This document shows, piece after piece, positions 24,689 to 34,787 of a stretch of DNA of 64,000 nucleotides (positions within the stretch are counted from its first letter, which is position 1; the number at the start of each line of letters is the position of its first letter). Position numbers and translations under genes: made by a program. A model generated the notes under the pieces. The model had not been told where the DNA came from. It saw only the letters and a list, made by a program, of their open reading frames with translations, and did no database searches. This DNA is from Pseudomonadota bacterium (GTDB lineage: Bacteria; Bdellovibrionota; UBA1018): positions 124,001 through 188,000 of the forward strand of contig JAIXQO010000003.1 of NCBI GenBank assembly GCA_027485695.1. The letters run 5' to 3'.

Positions 24689-25165
24689 ATGACGCAAACC
24701 CAATCACGTCCGGCACCTCAGTTCTCGCTCCCTGATCAAGACGGCAAAACCCGCACCCTGGCGGAGTTTCTGAAGAACGGCCCTTTGGTCGTGGTTTTCT
24801 ATCCCGGTGATTTCACGCCGACTTGCACTAAGCAACTCTGCTCCTACCGCGATGCGGGCGATGAGTTCCGTGATCTCGGTATCCAAATTGTGGGTATGAG
24901 TAACGACAGCGTCGAGAAACACAAAAAATTCGCGACCCATTACAAATTCGAATTTCCGCTGCTTTGTGACTCCGACAAGAGTGTCGCTAAGGCCTACGGT
25001 GCGACCTCGAAATGGATGTTCGGTGCAGTGACTCGCGCGAATTTCATCGTCGATCGCCAAGGCCAGATCGTGTTCGAGCACATCGACGCCACTCCCATCT
25101 CCCATCAAAAACAGGATGATTTAGCGGATGTTGTCCGCCGCCTTCGCCAAGAGAAAAGGATCTAA
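24689..25165 (+). CDS. bcp: Peroxiredoxin, BCP/PrxQ type
   Basis: From ATG 24689 the product is 158 residues. The peroxidatic site is YPGDFTPTCTKQLC: Pro, Thr and the catalytic Cys of PxxxTxxC, with a resolving Cys five residues later, which is the arrangement of atypical 2-Cys PrxQ/BCP enzymes. The FPLLCDSDKSVAKAYG segment and a C-terminal Arg-containing strand fit the family. It reduces hydroperoxides with thioredoxin in the cytoplasm. It lies three bases before acs and is probably co-transcribed with it. Confidence 0.93.
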   Translation: MTQTQSRPAPQFSLPDQDGKTRTLAEFLKNGPLVVVFYPGDFTPTCTKQLCSYRDAGDEFRDLGIQIVGMSNDSVEKHKKFATHYKFEFPLLCDSDKSVAKAYGATSKWMFGAVTRANFIVDRQGQIVFEHIDATPISHQKQDDLADVVRRLRQEKRI

Positions 25166-25168
25166 TCC

Positions 25169-27205
25169 ATGGCCCAAGACCAAGACTCGTTTTCCGTTCA
25201 ACTGACCGAGACGCGCAAGTTTCCGCCCTCGGAAAAATTTGTGAAAAACGCGAAATGGTCGCCCGAAAAAATCGCGGCACTCCGCGAACTGGGTCATAAG
25301 AATCCCGATCAGTACTGGAGCGACGCCGCTCGCGAATTGGAATGGACGAAACCGTTCACGAAAATCCACGAGTGGAATCCACCGTTCTCGAAATGGTTTT
25401 CAGATGGCGAACTCAACGTATCCGTGAACTGCGTCGACGCTCCCGCTCGCAAGAATCCAAAAAAACGCGCGATCCTCTGGGAGGGGGAACCGCTGGACGG
25501 CAAGCCAGAGATCGTCGATTGGTCTTATGCAGATCTTCTCGAAGAAGTCGGCGCTCTCGCGGGAACGCTTCGAGCCCTGGGAATCAAAAAAGGTGATCGA
25601 GTCGCCATTTACCTCCCGCTCGTTCCCGAGGCTGCGGTCGCGATGCTCGCGTGTGCGCGAGTGGGCGCGACTCACACGGTGATTTTCGGTGGATTTAGTA
25701 GCGACTCGCTGAAGGATCGCGTGAATGATGCCGGCTGCAAAGCAGTTTTGACCGCTGATTTCGGCTACCGCAAAGGTGGCAAAGTCGCGCTCCGTGAACA
25801 GGTTGAAAAAGCAGTCGCACATACCACGTCCGTCGAATTCGTGCTGACGCTTGCGCGAGATACGGTCGGAAAATCGAATTCGGTTCAATCGCGATCCGAG
25901 CCGCGCGGAAAAATCGGGCACGCAAGTGAATACGGGTGGTATGAAAAGGTAAACGCGCACCGCACGAATCAGGAGCTTCGGAAACCGGAGTCCGTTCCTG
26001 CGGAGCATCCACTTTTTATTCTCTACACGAGCGGAACGACTGGTAAACCCAAAGGGCTCGTCCACTCATCTGCCGGGTACCTGACGGGTGTTCGTCGTTC
26101 GACCGACCTAGTGTTTGATATTCAGGACAACGACCTCTACTGGTGTACCGCGGATGTTGGTTGGGTCACCGGACATTCCTACTTGGTGTACGGTCCTCTC
26201 AGTCTCGGCGCTTCGATCTTCATGTACGAAGGCGCTCCGACGACACCGAAACCGGATCGATTTTGGGATATGATCGAACGCCATCGCATCACGATTCTCT
26301 ACACGGCGCCGACGGCGATCCGTTCGTTCATGCGTTTAGGTGAGGAGCTTCCGAAATCGCATGATCTTTCGAGTTTGCGACTCTTGGGTTCGGTCGGTGA
26401 GCCGATCAATCCCGAAGCCTGGATGTGGTACCGAAATGTGATCGGCGGTGGTCACTGTCCGATCGTCGATACCTATTGGCAAACCGAGACCGGAGCGATC
26501 GTGCTTTCTCCGCTCCCGTCAGAGACCGTGCTGAAGCCAGGCTCTGCGACGAAACCGATGCCGGGGATGCATTTCGAGATCCTCAGCAAAAAAGGCGAAA
26601 TCCTCCCCAAAGATTCCGGCGGTTACCTTGCGATCATGAAACCGTGGCCATCGCAGGCACGTACCGTATTTGGAGACGATGCGCGCTACAGCGATGCTTA
26701 CTTCAAAGAATTTGGTGCGAAAATTTATTTTACCGGCGACGGCGCGCGCGTCGACTCTGATGGAGATTTCTGGGCACTGGGGCGAGTGGACGATGTTCTG
26801 AATGTCTCCGGGCATCGATTGGGAACGATGGAGATCGAGAGTGCGATCGTTGCCAATCCGCTCGTCGCCGAAGCCGCCGTGGTGGGGCGACCCGATGAAC
26901 TCAAGGGACAGGGAATCGTCGCGTTCGTCACTCTCAAGGCGGACGTCACGAAAAGACTCGCCGGCAACGCAGATGGCCTGAAAAAAGCCAAAGAGGAGAT
27001 TCGCGCGGAGGTTACGCGTCAGATTGGTGCGCTTGCAAGACCCGATGATATTCGATTTACCGATGCACTACCTAAGACGCGCTCCGGTAAAATCATGCGG
27101 CGTCTCCTACGCGAGCTGGCAACCAGTGGCGAGATCAAAGGTGACACCAGCACTCTCGAAGATCTTCAGTCTATTGCAGCGCTCCGTTCGTCTGACGAAG
27201 AGTGA
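25169..27205 (+). CDS. acs: Acetyl-CoA synthetase
   Basis: The 678-residue product is a full-length AMP-forming acetate-CoA ligase. Markers include YTSGTTGKPKG (ATP binding), the YWQTETG motif, the WALGRVDDVLNVSGHRLGT hinge and the catalytic PKTRSGKIMRR, whose Lys is the acetylation site in other species. It converts acetate, ATP and CoA to acetyl-CoA, AMP and pyrophosphate. It is about 25 residues longer than usual because of extra sequence at about residues 232-272 (KSNSVQSRSEPRG onward). Confidence 0.95.
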   Translation: MAQDQDSFSVQLTETRKFPPSEKFVKNAKWSPEKIAALRELGHKNPDQYWSDAARELEWTKPFTKIHEWNPPFSKWFSDGELNVSVNCVDAPARKNPKKRAILWEGEPLDGKPEIVDWSYADLLEEVGALAGTLRALGIKKGDRVAIYLPLVPEAAVAMLACARVGATHTVIFGGFSSDSLKDRVNDAGCKAVLTADFGYRKGGKVALREQVEKAVAHTTSVEFVLTLARDTVGKSNSVQSRSEPRGKIGHASEYGWYEKVNAHRTNQELRKPESVPAEHPLFILYTSGTTGKPKGLVHSSAGYLTGVRRSTDLVFDIQDNDLYWCTADVGWVTGHSYLVYGPLSLGASIFMYEGAPTTPKPDRFWDMIERHRITILYTAPTAIRSFMRLGEELPKSHDLSSLRLLGSVGEPINPEAWMWYRNVIGGGHCPIVDTYWQTETGAIVLSPLPSETVLKPGSATKPMPGMHFEILSKKGEILPKDSGGYLAIMKPWPSQARTVFGDDARYSDAYFKEFGAKIYFTGDGARVDSDGDFWALGRVDDVLNVSGHRLGTMEIESAIVANPLVAEAAVVGRPDELKGQGIVAFVTLKADVTKRLAGNADGLKKAKEEIRAEVTRQIGALARPDDIRFTDALPKTRSGKIMRRLLRELATSGEIKGDTSTLEDLQSIAALRSSDEE

Positions 27206-27326
27206 TTGTTACACTGAATCGAACTCTTTCTGATGCACGTTGATTTTTGCCCAGGCGTGAGCTGATATACCTGCAAAACGACGCAAGCGGTCCCTGATGC
27301 GTTCCAAACGAATGGGAGAGTTGCAG

Positions 27327-29042
27327 ATGCAGTTATTGCGTTTCAGTATTGTTGCCGGATTGGCGCTTTTTGGCGAAGTTCACGCTGGGGTTCTCGAAGA
27401 TTTTCATACGACCTTAGATGAGGCGCGCGATCGTTTTCACATTCGTTATGGAATGGAAGAGTATAAACAGAGTCGTTTCGGTTGGACGATCGACTCGGAA
27501 CTCGCCACCATTCGCGCCAAGGGCGACAAGCTTGGGACCGCACTCGGTTTGATGGAAGCGCAGCGACTCGTACTTGAGTTTTTTCAAAGCACACGTGATT
27601 TTCACGTCGGCGTCTACACCGGTGATTGGACGGGCGCGGATCTTCCGATTCGAGTCGCACTCAATGGAAACCGCGCGTTTGTTGTAGCGGTGCTCAATCC
27701 CGTGCTCGCTCCGGAATTCGCAGTAGGCGACGAGATTCTCGCGATGGACGGAAAAACTTTTCGGCAACAGGTGGACGAGGTCCAAGTCCCAAATCGTTAC
27801 TCAGCGCAGAGTAGGTACGAGACACTGTTTGCTTCTCGCTACACGATCAAACGTTACAAAGCGCTCCTGATCGATCAACCGACGCGAGAAACCGTGACAT
27901 TCCGAGTACGTCCGACGGGCACCCGCCGCGCGGTCACTCGCGAACTGAAATGGTTGGTTCCGAAACCGTCGGTGGCACCGGTCCAGGTGGAATCGATGCC
28001 TGCTTACCGGAATATCCCACGAGTGTTTCAGGACCTGAGACTCGAAGTTCCGTTCGCTCGTTCGGTTTCCGAGGGCGTGGCATTCAACCCGTTCGACGGT
28101 GGCGGTCAAATCTCTTATTTCATGCCGGATGATCAAATCGTCTGGAGCAATGATCCGTCCCAGGTCACGTTCCATGCTTGGATCACCGTTCGCCCGAACG
28201 GCAAACGCGTTGGCACCATCCGCATTCCCCATTTTTCGATGGGAACGCCTGCGAACTTCAAAAAAGCGGTCGATGAATTCGAGGCTCTCGTGACCAAGAT
28301 GAACGGCGAGACAGACGCGCTCATTCTGGACGTCCTGAATAACAGCGGCGGTATGATGGATTACGCCTATGCGCTTGCGTCCTATTTCTATTCCAAGCCT
28401 CAGAAAGCCTATGATTTTCAGTACCGACTTTTACCGGCATTTGTCGAGGAGGCGCGTAAGACGATTCCGGAGCTCGAAGCCTTGAAAACGCAGGCCGAAG
28501 TGGAAACCTATTTCGAAGGCAATCACTACTACGGTTATCCGGTCGACCTGGATTTTGCCCGAGAAGTCGCCGATTTCTACCGAGGATTCATCGAAGGCGC
28601 GAATGCGGGCGGGAAATACGGACCCAAACGACACTACAACGCTGCTACCGTTAAACCCAACCCGCGAGTTCAATACTTAAAACCGGTTTTTGTTCTCGCA
28701 GACGAAGGTTCGATTTCTTGCGGAGATTTTTTTCCAGGATTTTTCCAGGACACGAAGCGTGCAAAAATCATTGGTCGCCAGACCGCCGGAGCAGGAGCAT
28801 TTGTCGGTGGAACGATCAGTTCCAAAAACGCGCTTGGTCTCGCGATGATGCGTATCCCGTTTGCTCCGGGTTTCCGTTATGACGGCTCAATGATTGAAAA
28901 CAACGGAGTTCATCCTGACGTCGAAGTTCGTTTGACGAATCGTGATTTCCAAACGGGTTTCTCGGATTTCCGAAAGAGCGTATTCCGAGTCGTAGACCGA
29001 GACTTGTCTGCAGCACCTGGTTCGGGCTGGCCGTCGCACTAA
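27327..29042 (+). CDS. Exported S41-family (tail-specific type) serine peptidase
   Basis: The ATG at 27327 has GGGAGAG six bases upstream and opens a signal peptide (MQLLRFSIVAGLALFGEVHAG), so it is preferred to 27297. A PDZ-like segment (FAVGDEILAMDGKTFRQQV) precedes the S41 core: ALILDVLNNSGGMMDYAYAL, then VLADEGSISCGDFFPGFFQ with the candidate nucleophile Ser in SISCGD, then RQTAGAGAFVGG and the final NNGVHPDVEV. The product of about 571 residues should degrade or process proteins in the periplasm. No neighbouring substrate is evident. Confidence 0.85.
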   Translation: MQLLRFSIVAGLALFGEVHAGVLEDFHTTLDEARDRFHIRYGMEEYKQSRFGWTIDSELATIRAKGDKLGTALGLMEAQRLVLEFFQSTRDFHVGVYTGDWTGADLPIRVALNGNRAFVVAVLNPVLAPEFAVGDEILAMDGKTFRQQVDEVQVPNRYSAQSRYETLFASRYTIKRYKALLIDQPTRETVTFRVRPTGTRRAVTRELKWLVPKPSVAPVQVESMPAYRNIPRVFQDLRLEVPFARSVSEGVAFNPFDGGGQISYFMPDDQIVWSNDPSQVTFHAWITVRPNGKRVGTIRIPHFSMGTPANFKKAVDEFEALVTKMNGETDALILDVLNNSGGMMDYAYALASYFYSKPQKAYDFQYRLLPAFVEEARKTIPELEALKTQAEVETYFEGNHYYGYPVDLDFAREVADFYRGFIEGANAGGKYGPKRHYNAATVKPNPRVQYLKPVFVLADEGSISCGDFFPGFFQDTKRAKIIGRQTAGAGAFVGGTISSKNALGLAMMRIPFAPGFRYDGSMIENNGVHPDVEVRLTNRDFQTGFSDFRKSVFRVVDRDLSAAPGSGWPSH

Positions 29043-29086
29043 AGGTCCACTTCCGAGACCGGTTCGAGATGAAGTACTGATAATGG

Positions 29087-29686
29087 GTGAAAAAAATCCA
29101 CTTCGTCGCTCTTAGTTTGCTTGTTTCCGTGAGCTCTTACGCAAGCCGGTGCCCTTCGCAACTCGAGCGAATCGGTAACTCGACGCTTTTGGCTCAATGC
29201 CAATTTGTTCGTTCCGTTTCGGCGGCGAGCGGGCAGAGCGCGGTGTACGAAGATTTCTCCGGTCGTCGTTTTCAAACGATCCAGGCTTGCGTCTACGGCG
29301 TGCTCAATTCTTATGACGATCAAATTCTTTTTGATGCGAAGTTACTCAACGCAGATCCCATTTTCGAAAGCGACGCTAAAAATAGCGTGGCCGCTTCGAG
29401 GTCGGACTACCGTTCGTTTCTGAATCGTAACGGCACCACGTTACTTCTCCCGCGCGACGGTTGGGCGAAATGGGATGTCACTCAAGCAGTCGTCGCCATC
29501 AAAAACAGCGGTATCGATGGTGACCGTCGCGTCGGATACTTTAATTTTGAAGATCTTGTGATCTATTCGGAGAAAAATCGCTCGCTCACGCTGGAGCATC
29601 GCACGACGGGATTCATGGGAGGCAAGCTCCTCTACAAATTCTTGTTTGATTGTCGGTTAGAGACGTCACTCGCGACTCGTCGTTAG
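29087..29686 (+). CDS. Exported protein of unknown function
   Basis: The frame opens with GTG at 29087 and a signal peptide ending at YAS-R. The 199-residue product has four Cys in the mature part that could form two disulphides (CPSQ, AQCQF, QACVYG, FDCRL). It is rich in Ser, Asp and Arg with mixed alpha/beta character. No family is recognised. It starts 44 bases after the S41 peptidase on the same strand, so it might be a partner or substrate of it, without further support. Confidence 0.6.
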   Translation: MKKIHFVALSLLVSVSSYASRCPSQLERIGNSTLLAQCQFVRSVSAASGQSAVYEDFSGRRFQTIQACVYGVLNSYDDQILFDAKLLNADPIFESDAKNSVAASRSDYRSFLNRNGTTLLLPRDGWAKWDVTQAVVAIKNSGIDGDRRVGYFNFEDLVIYSEKNRSLTLEHRTTGFMGGKLLYKFLFDCRLETSLATRR

Positions 29687-29696
29687 AAACTCGCAG

Positions 29697-30389
29697 TTAG
29701 AATAAGTCGAGCAATCGGGTCCGTGCTGCAATCATCGGCGTGACGAGCTCTGGATGACGGCTATTCAGCGCCGCCACAAGCGGATCCGCTTCGAGAAAAT
29801 TCCAGTACTCGAGATTTGAGTAACGCTCTTGTAGAGTCTGGGCGGCTTTTGAGAAATCCGTCGTCTGGCGAATCCCTTCGACGAATGTATGCAAGACGGG
29901 CGCAAGTTCGCGTTCGAACAGGCCACGCGCAATTCCGCCGCGAACCGTTCGTTCAGTCGGGCTGTCGCTTTCGAACGAATAGTGGCGGACCGTGCTTGAG
30001 CCCGTTTCTTCGGGAGTCATGAACACGATTTTGCAATCCGGGAAAGCGCGGAACAGGGACTGTTTCAATCGCACGACCGCAAGACCTTCGTGCGCCGGAT
30101 CCGGATGAAACTGAAACGGACGAAGGACTCGAAGCGGAAGCAATGGATCCCATTCCGAACGAACCGATTGACCGATTGTAGAAAAGAACACGCCGATCAG
30201 ATCTGAGAGGCTGCGTCCGCGATGCGGGCGCTCCGGGATAGATAAGCAACCATCGATCGCAAAAAGTTCGATTTCGCCGTTCGCATTTCTTAAGTGCGGA
30301 GGAAAAAGGCGTTCACCATTCGCGTGCACGAACGTGAATCCGACTTCCGAGAAAACGATGGTATTGGGCTTACATCCTGAATACGCCAT
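29697..30389 (-). CDS. Protein of unknown function in the MCC beta operon
   Basis: The 230-residue product lacks a signal peptide. Its ATG lies inside the last 20 bases of the carboxyltransferase gene, so the two are translated together. The sequence is mixed alpha/beta ([40 protein letters not shown]) with no known motif. It could act with leucine catabolism or simply ride on the transcript. No function is claimed. Confidence 0.65.
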   Translation of the reverse strand: MAYSGCKPNTIVFSEVGFTFVHANGERLFPPHLRNANGEIELFAIDGCLSIPERPHRGRSLSDLIGVFFSTIGQSVRSEWDPLLPLRVLRPFQFHPDPAHEGLAVVRLKQSLFRAFPDCKIVFMTPEETGSSTVRHYSFESDSPTERTVRGGIARGLFERELAPVLHTFVEGIRQTTDFSKAAQTLQERYSNLEYWNFLEADPLVAALNSRHPELVTPMIAARTRLLDLF

Positions 30390-31977
30390 AGCGCGTTTCC
30401 TCGATCGGAGCGTTGAGGGTCGTGGAAAGCGCTTGAGCGAGAACTTCGCGGGTTTTGTGAGGGGCGATGATGCCGTCGTCCCAGAGGCGCGCGGTTGAGA
30501 AGTAGGGGTTGCCCTCTTCTTCGTATTGAGCGCGGATCGGAGCTTGGATCTGTTCGATCTCAGCGGCCGAAAGCGTTTTGCCTTTGGCCTGGAGCTGTTC
30601 GATTTTCACTTGCGAGAGAACATTTGCGGCCTGCTCGCCGCCCATCACAGAAATGCGGGAGTTCGGCCAAGTGAACAAGAAGCGTGGTTGGAACGCACGT
30701 CCGCACATGCCGTAGTTGCCTGCACCGAAACTGCCGCCAACCAGCACCGTGAATTTCGGTACTCGCGCGTTTGATACCGCCGTGACGAGTTTAGCGCCGT
30801 CTTTGGCGATACCGCCGTTTTCGTATTTCTTGCCAACCATGAAGCCCGTGATGTTCTGAAGGAACAGGAGCGGAATTTTACGCTGGTTGCAGAGTTCGAT
30901 GAAATGAGCGCCTTTGAGCGAACTCTCACTGAACAAGATGCCGTTATTGGCGATGATGCCGACGGGATAACCGTGGATATGGGCGAATCCGCAAACCAAT
31001 GTCGTACCGTAGAGGGCCTTGAATTCGTGGAATTTCGAGCCGTCCACTAAACGAGCGATGATTTCGCGGATCTCAAAAGGTTTCTTGGAGTCCTTGGGGA
31101 GAATCCCGTAGATCTCCTGTGCATCGTAGAGCGGCTCCTCAGGCGCTTGGCGTTCGATCGGTGTCGGAGCCGAGCGATTGAGGTGCGAGAGCAGTTCACG
31201 CGCCATCGAGAGCGCATGTTCGTCGTTTTCTGCCAAGTGATCCGTCACACCGCTTGTGCGTGAGTGAACATCGCCGCCACCGAGCTCTTCGGCGGTGACA
31301 ATCTCACCGGTCGCGGCTTTGACGAGCGGAGGTCCACCCAAGAAAATAGTGCCTTGGTTTTTCACGATGATGGTTTCATCGCTCATGGCCGGCATATAAG
31401 CGCCGCCGGCCGTGCAGCTCCCCATTACCACAGCAATTTGAGGGATGCCTGCGCCCGAGAGATTCGCTTGATTGTAGAAGATGCGTCCGAAATGGTCGCG
31501 ATCCGGAAATACTTCGCGTTGTAGCGGGAGGAATGCTCCACCGGAGTCGACGAGGTAGATGCACGGGAGCTTGTTTTCTCCGGCGATCTCTTGGCCGCGG
31601 AGGTGTTTTTTCACGGTCATGGGGAAATAGGTGCCGCCTTTGACGGTGGCATCGTTCGCAACGATCATCACTTCTCGACCGTGCACAACGCCGATTCCTG
31701 TGACGATGCCTGCGCTCGGTGCTGCGCCTTCGTACATCTCAAATGCCGCGAGCGGCGACAGTTCAAGGAACGTCGAGCCAGGATCAACGAGTCTTTTAAT
31801 TCTCTCTCGTGCGACGAGTTTACCGCGGCTCTCGTGTTTGGCGCGTGCATCGGCGCCTCCGCCTTGCCTCGCCGTTTCAATTCTACTGGTCAAAGTATCC
31901 GCGAGACTTCGGTGGAATTCAGCGTTTTCTCGGAACTCTTGGGACGAGGAGTCAATCTGCGACTTTAAAATAGGCAT
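30370..31977 (-). CDS. mccB: Methylcrotonoyl-CoA carboxylase beta (carboxyltransferase) subunit
   Basis: The 535-residue product is a full acyl-CoA carboxylase carboxyltransferase. Markers are GRLVARERI-type start ([17 protein letters not shown]), [48 protein letters not shown] and the [21 protein letters not shown] segment, with [16 protein letters not shown] near the end. This set is typical of methylcrotonoyl-CoA carboxylase and its close relatives. It transfers the carboxyl from biotin to 3-methylcrotonyl-CoA in leucine breakdown. It lies divergent to the gene encoding the partner subunits. Confidence 0.9.
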   Translation of the reverse strand: MPILKSQIDSSSQEFRENAEFHRSLADTLTSRIETARQGGGADARAKHESRGKLVARERIKRLVDPGSTFLELSPLAAFEMYEGAAPSAGIVTGIGVVHGREVMIVANDATVKGGTYFPMTVKKHLRGQEIAGENKLPCIYLVDSGGAFLPLQREVFPDRDHFGRIFYNQANLSGAGIPQIAVVMGSCTAGGAYMPAMSDETIIVKNQGTIFLGGPPLVKAATGEIVTAEELGGGDVHSRTSGVTDHLAENDEHALSMARELLSHLNRSAPTPIERQAPEEPLYDAQEIYGILPKDSKKPFEIREIIARLVDGSKFHEFKALYGTTLVCGFAHIHGYPVGIIANNGILFSESSLKGAHFIELCNQRKIPLLFLQNITGFMVGKKYENGGIAKDGAKLVTAVSNARVPKFTVLVGGSFGAGNYGMCGRAFQPRFLFTWPNSRISVMGGEQAANVLSQVKIEQLQAKGKTLSAAEIEQIQAPIRAQYEEEGNPYFSTARLWDDGIIAPHKTREVLAQALSTTLNAPIEETRYGVFRM

Positions 31978-32044
31978 GCTCCGTATTCGATGCTATTTTT
32001 TCTGAAAAATCAATCGCCACATGCTGCGTTAAGAGGATTCAAAG

Positions 32045-32863
32045 ATGGCCACCGAAAAGACCTATCAGACCTTGAAACTCAACCTGGATACGAGGGGCGT
32101 CCTCACGGTTTCGCTCAATCGACCGGAAATTCGCAATGCGTTCAATGAAACTCTGATCGATGAATTATCGGACGCGTTCGGTAAGGTCGCGAAGAAGCCC
32201 GAAGTTCGAGTGGTCGTGTTCCGCGGCGAAGGCCCAGTTTTCAGTGCCGGCGGCGATCTCAATTGGATGAAAAAATCCGTGGAGCTCAGTTACGAGCAAA
32301 ATCTCACGGACACGCGCAAGCTCTCTCGGATGTTTGCGACGATGAACGAATGCCCGAAACCGGTGATCGGTCTGATTCATGGAGCCGCGATCGGTGGCGG
32401 CGTGGGACTCACGAGCATCTGTGATTTCGTCATCGCCTCCAAAGAAACTCAGTTCAGTCTGAGCGAAGTTCGTCTCGGTATTGTGCCGGCTTGTATCGGA
32501 CCTTTTGTCATTTCCAAAATCGGACCAGGTCACGCGCGCGCCCTATTCATGAGCGCGGATCGTTTCCTTGCTCCAAAAGCGCGCGAAATTGGTCTCGTTC
32601 ATGAAATCGTCGCAGAACCCAAGGACCTCGATTTGGCTTGCGAGAAAATGCTCGCTAACATGCTTCAGTGCGGCCCCCACGCGATGGCAGCGGCCAAGAA
32701 ACTCATCCTCGACCTCACTTGGGGCGAACGCCGCGAGAAGATTCCAGACGCTCTTGAATATGTCTCGGAACTTCTCGCCTCTCTGCGCGTGAGTTCCGAA
32801 GGACAAGAAGGGCTCAAAGCATTCCTCGAGAAACGTAAGCCCTCCTGGATTCAAAACGGATGA
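32045..32863 (+). CDS. liuC: Methylglutaconyl-CoA hydratase (enoyl-CoA hydratase family)
   Basis: The 272-residue product is a crotonase: NRPEIRNAFN, FSAGGDLNWMKK for the first oxyanion hole, and AAIGGGVGLTSICDFVIA for the second, with SLSEVRLGIVPACIGPFV. The context between carboxylase subunits and HMG-CoA lyase, plus the DLNWM segment, argues for hydration of 3-methylglutaconyl-CoA to HMG-CoA. It overlaps the next gene by ATGA and starts 67 bases from the divergent mccB. Confidence 0.85.
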   Translation: MATEKTYQTLKLNLDTRGVLTVSLNRPEIRNAFNETLIDELSDAFGKVAKKPEVRVVVFRGEGPVFSAGGDLNWMKKSVELSYEQNLTDTRKLSRMFATMNECPKPVIGLIHGAAIGGGVGLTSICDFVIASKETQFSLSEVRLGIVPACIGPFVISKIGPGHARALFMSADRFLAPKAREIGLVHEIVAEPKDLDLACEKMLANMLQCGPHAMAAAKKLILDLTWGERREKIPDALEYVSELLASLRVSSEGQEGLKAFLEKRKPSWIQNG

Positions 32864-34332
32864 GCACGATGAAAAAAGAAAAACTCCTCGTCGCAAACCG
32901 TTCAGAAATTGCGTGTCGGGTTTTCCAGACGGCGCGCGAGATGGGCATTCAGACCGTCGGTATCTACGCACCGGGGGACGAAGAAGCACGGCATCTTTCG
33001 TACGCGGATGAGATCGCGCCCATTACGGGCTATCTGCATGCGGAGAGTATCGTCGACGCCGCCAAAAAACTGGGCGTGACGATGATTCACCCTGGCTACG
33101 GGTTCTTGTCCGAACGCCCCCATTTCGCGGCACTGGTCGAGAAAGCCGGAATTCGATTTCTCGGGCCTACCGCTGAAACCATGCAAGCCATGGGCGGTAA
33201 AATCGATGCCAAGGAGCGCGCGATCGCCAGTGGTGTTCCGACGCTTCCTTGGGCCAAAGTGAGCGCCGGCCAGGATTTAAAACCACTCGCGAAATCGATG
33301 GGCTATCCCGTACTTCTCAAGGCTGCGGCCGGAGGGGGCGGTAAGGGCATGCGTCGTGTGGATCGCGAGGAGGAACTCGATTCGGCCGCAGAGAGTGCAT
33401 CGGGTGAAGCGATAACGTCGTTCGGAGACGGAACGCTTTTCATGGAAAAACTGGTCGTCGAACCCCGTCACATCGAGGTTCAGGTATTTGGCGATGGTCG
33501 CGGTGGGGCAGTTCACTTTTTCGAGCGTGAGTGTTCGCTTCAACGTCGCCACCAAAAAGTCTGGGAAGAAGCGACGGCGCCGAATCTTTCGAATGAAACG
33601 CGCCAAGGTCTGTTCGACTCCGCGCTCGCTCTCACGCGTGACACGAAATACCGTTCGGCAGGCACGCTGGAGTACCTGGTCGATCAGGAAGGGAAATTCT
33701 ATTTTCTCGAGATGAATACGCGACTTCAGGTCGAGCACACGGTGTCGGAGCAAGTAACCGGCGCTGATCTCGTTCGCTTGCAAATTGAGCTGGCCCTCGA
33801 TCCAAAAAATTTCAAACTCACGCAGCCAACAGAGCCTCGCGGCCACTCGATTGAAGTTCGTCTCTATGCAGAGGATCCTTCGCAATCGTTCATGCCGACT
33901 CCTGGAACTGTTCGCAAACTGCGCTGGCCGACCGGCACCGGTATCCGCGTCGAAGCCGGGATCGAAGAGGGGCAAACGATCGGAACGAATTTCGATTCGC
34001 TTTTGGCCAAGATCATCGTTTCCGCTCCGGATCGACCGCAAGCCATCGCACGTATGCGGTTCGCGCTCAGTGAAACCGTCGTTCTCGGGATGGGGTCAAA
34101 TCAGTCTTACCTCCGTACGCTTTGTGATGATGCACGCGTGCAAGAGGGACGGGTCCATACACACTATCTAGAAGAAGCTTACGGTCAGACCTTCGCTCCC
34201 GTTCCGGATTCCGAAGAACTCGAAGTCATGGCAGCCTTGAGAACTGAATTGCAATCCGGCGGCACGCAGGCTCAATCCAGTCAGGGAGCAAGAGCCTATC
34301 CGTCTCCTTGGTTCGTGGGAGGTTCCCGATGA
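32860..34332 (+). CDS. mccA: Biotin carboxylase subunit of methylcrotonoyl-CoA carboxylase
   Basis: This 490-residue protein carries the biotin carboxylase part only. It starts KLLVANRSEIACRVFQTA, has ATP-grasp features GYPVLLKAAAGGGGKGMR, RHIEVQVFGDGRGG and FFERECSLQRRHQKVWEEA, and FLEMNTRLQVEHTVSE at the active site. Usual MCC alpha subunits of 650-700 residues continue into BT and biotin-carrier domains; here the frame ends and the carrier is a separate gene that overlaps by ATGA. With MccB it fixes bicarbonate onto biotin. Confidence 0.9.
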   Translation: MSTMKKEKLLVANRSEIACRVFQTAREMGIQTVGIYAPGDEEARHLSYADEIAPITGYLHAESIVDAAKKLGVTMIHPGYGFLSERPHFAALVEKAGIRFLGPTAETMQAMGGKIDAKERAIASGVPTLPWAKVSAGQDLKPLAKSMGYPVLLKAAAGGGGKGMRRVDREEELDSAAESASGEAITSFGDGTLFMEKLVVEPRHIEVQVFGDGRGGAVHFFERECSLQRRHQKVWEEATAPNLSNETRQGLFDSALALTRDTKYRSAGTLEYLVDQEGKFYFLEMNTRLQVEHTVSEQVTGADLVRLQIELALDPKNFKLTQPTEPRGHSIEVRLYAEDPSQSFMPTPGTVRKLRWPTGTGIRVEAGIEEGQTIGTNFDSLLAKIIVSAPDRPQAIARMRFALSETVVLGMGSNQSYLRTLCDDARVQEGRVHTHYLEEAYGQTFAPVPDSEELEVMAALRTELQSGGTQAQSSQGARAYPSPWFVGGSR

Positions 34333-34787
34333 AAGAGTTGTGGAAAGTCTCAGGCAAGCGCGTTGAACTGAAAACTGATTCGGGCAAAATCAAAATCGAA
34401 AAACGCCCGGGCGGAATTTTCATCGTCGAGCGAAACGGCAAACGTGAACGCGTGTTCGCCACGCGATTCCGTGATCAATGGTCATTTTCGAGTGGCGGCA
34501 AAATCTACCACGGCGTGGTCGAACAGCAGCAGTGGGGATCATCGGGCACCGGTGGCAGCGAGAGTGATCTGCTCTCGCAATTCCCCGGCAAGATTCGGAA
34601 AATTTTCCATCCGGTCGGTACCGTCGTCGAAGAAGGCACGCCGCTTCTCTCGATGGAAGCTATGAAAATGGAGTTTTCGATCAAAGCCCCGTTCTCTGGC
34701 ACGATCGAGAAATGGAACGTCGGCGAGGGTGAACAGGTATCGCCCGGTACAAAATTCGTTGAACTCAAACGAGCGGAGAAAAAATGA
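34329..34787 (+). CDS. Biotin carboxyl-carrier subunit, split from MCC alpha
   Basis: GGGAGG precedes the ATG at 34329, which overlaps the previous stop. The 152-residue protein has an N-terminal beta segment (residues 1-70) like the BT/linker region of MCC alpha, and a C-terminal biotinyl domain with SMEAMKMEF; Lys113 is the predicted biotinylation site. It carries the carboxyl group between the biotin carboxylase and carboxyltransferase. Its start also overlaps neighbours on both sides, so stoichiometry may be kept by coupled translation. Confidence 0.9.
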   Translation: MKELWKVSGKRVELKTDSGKIKIEKRPGGIFIVERNGKRERVFATRFRDQWSFSSGGKIYHGVVEQQQWGSSGTGGSESDLLSQFPGKIRKIFHPVGTVVEEGTPLLSMEAMKMEFSIKAPFSGTIEKWNVGEGEQVSPGTKFVELKRAEKK

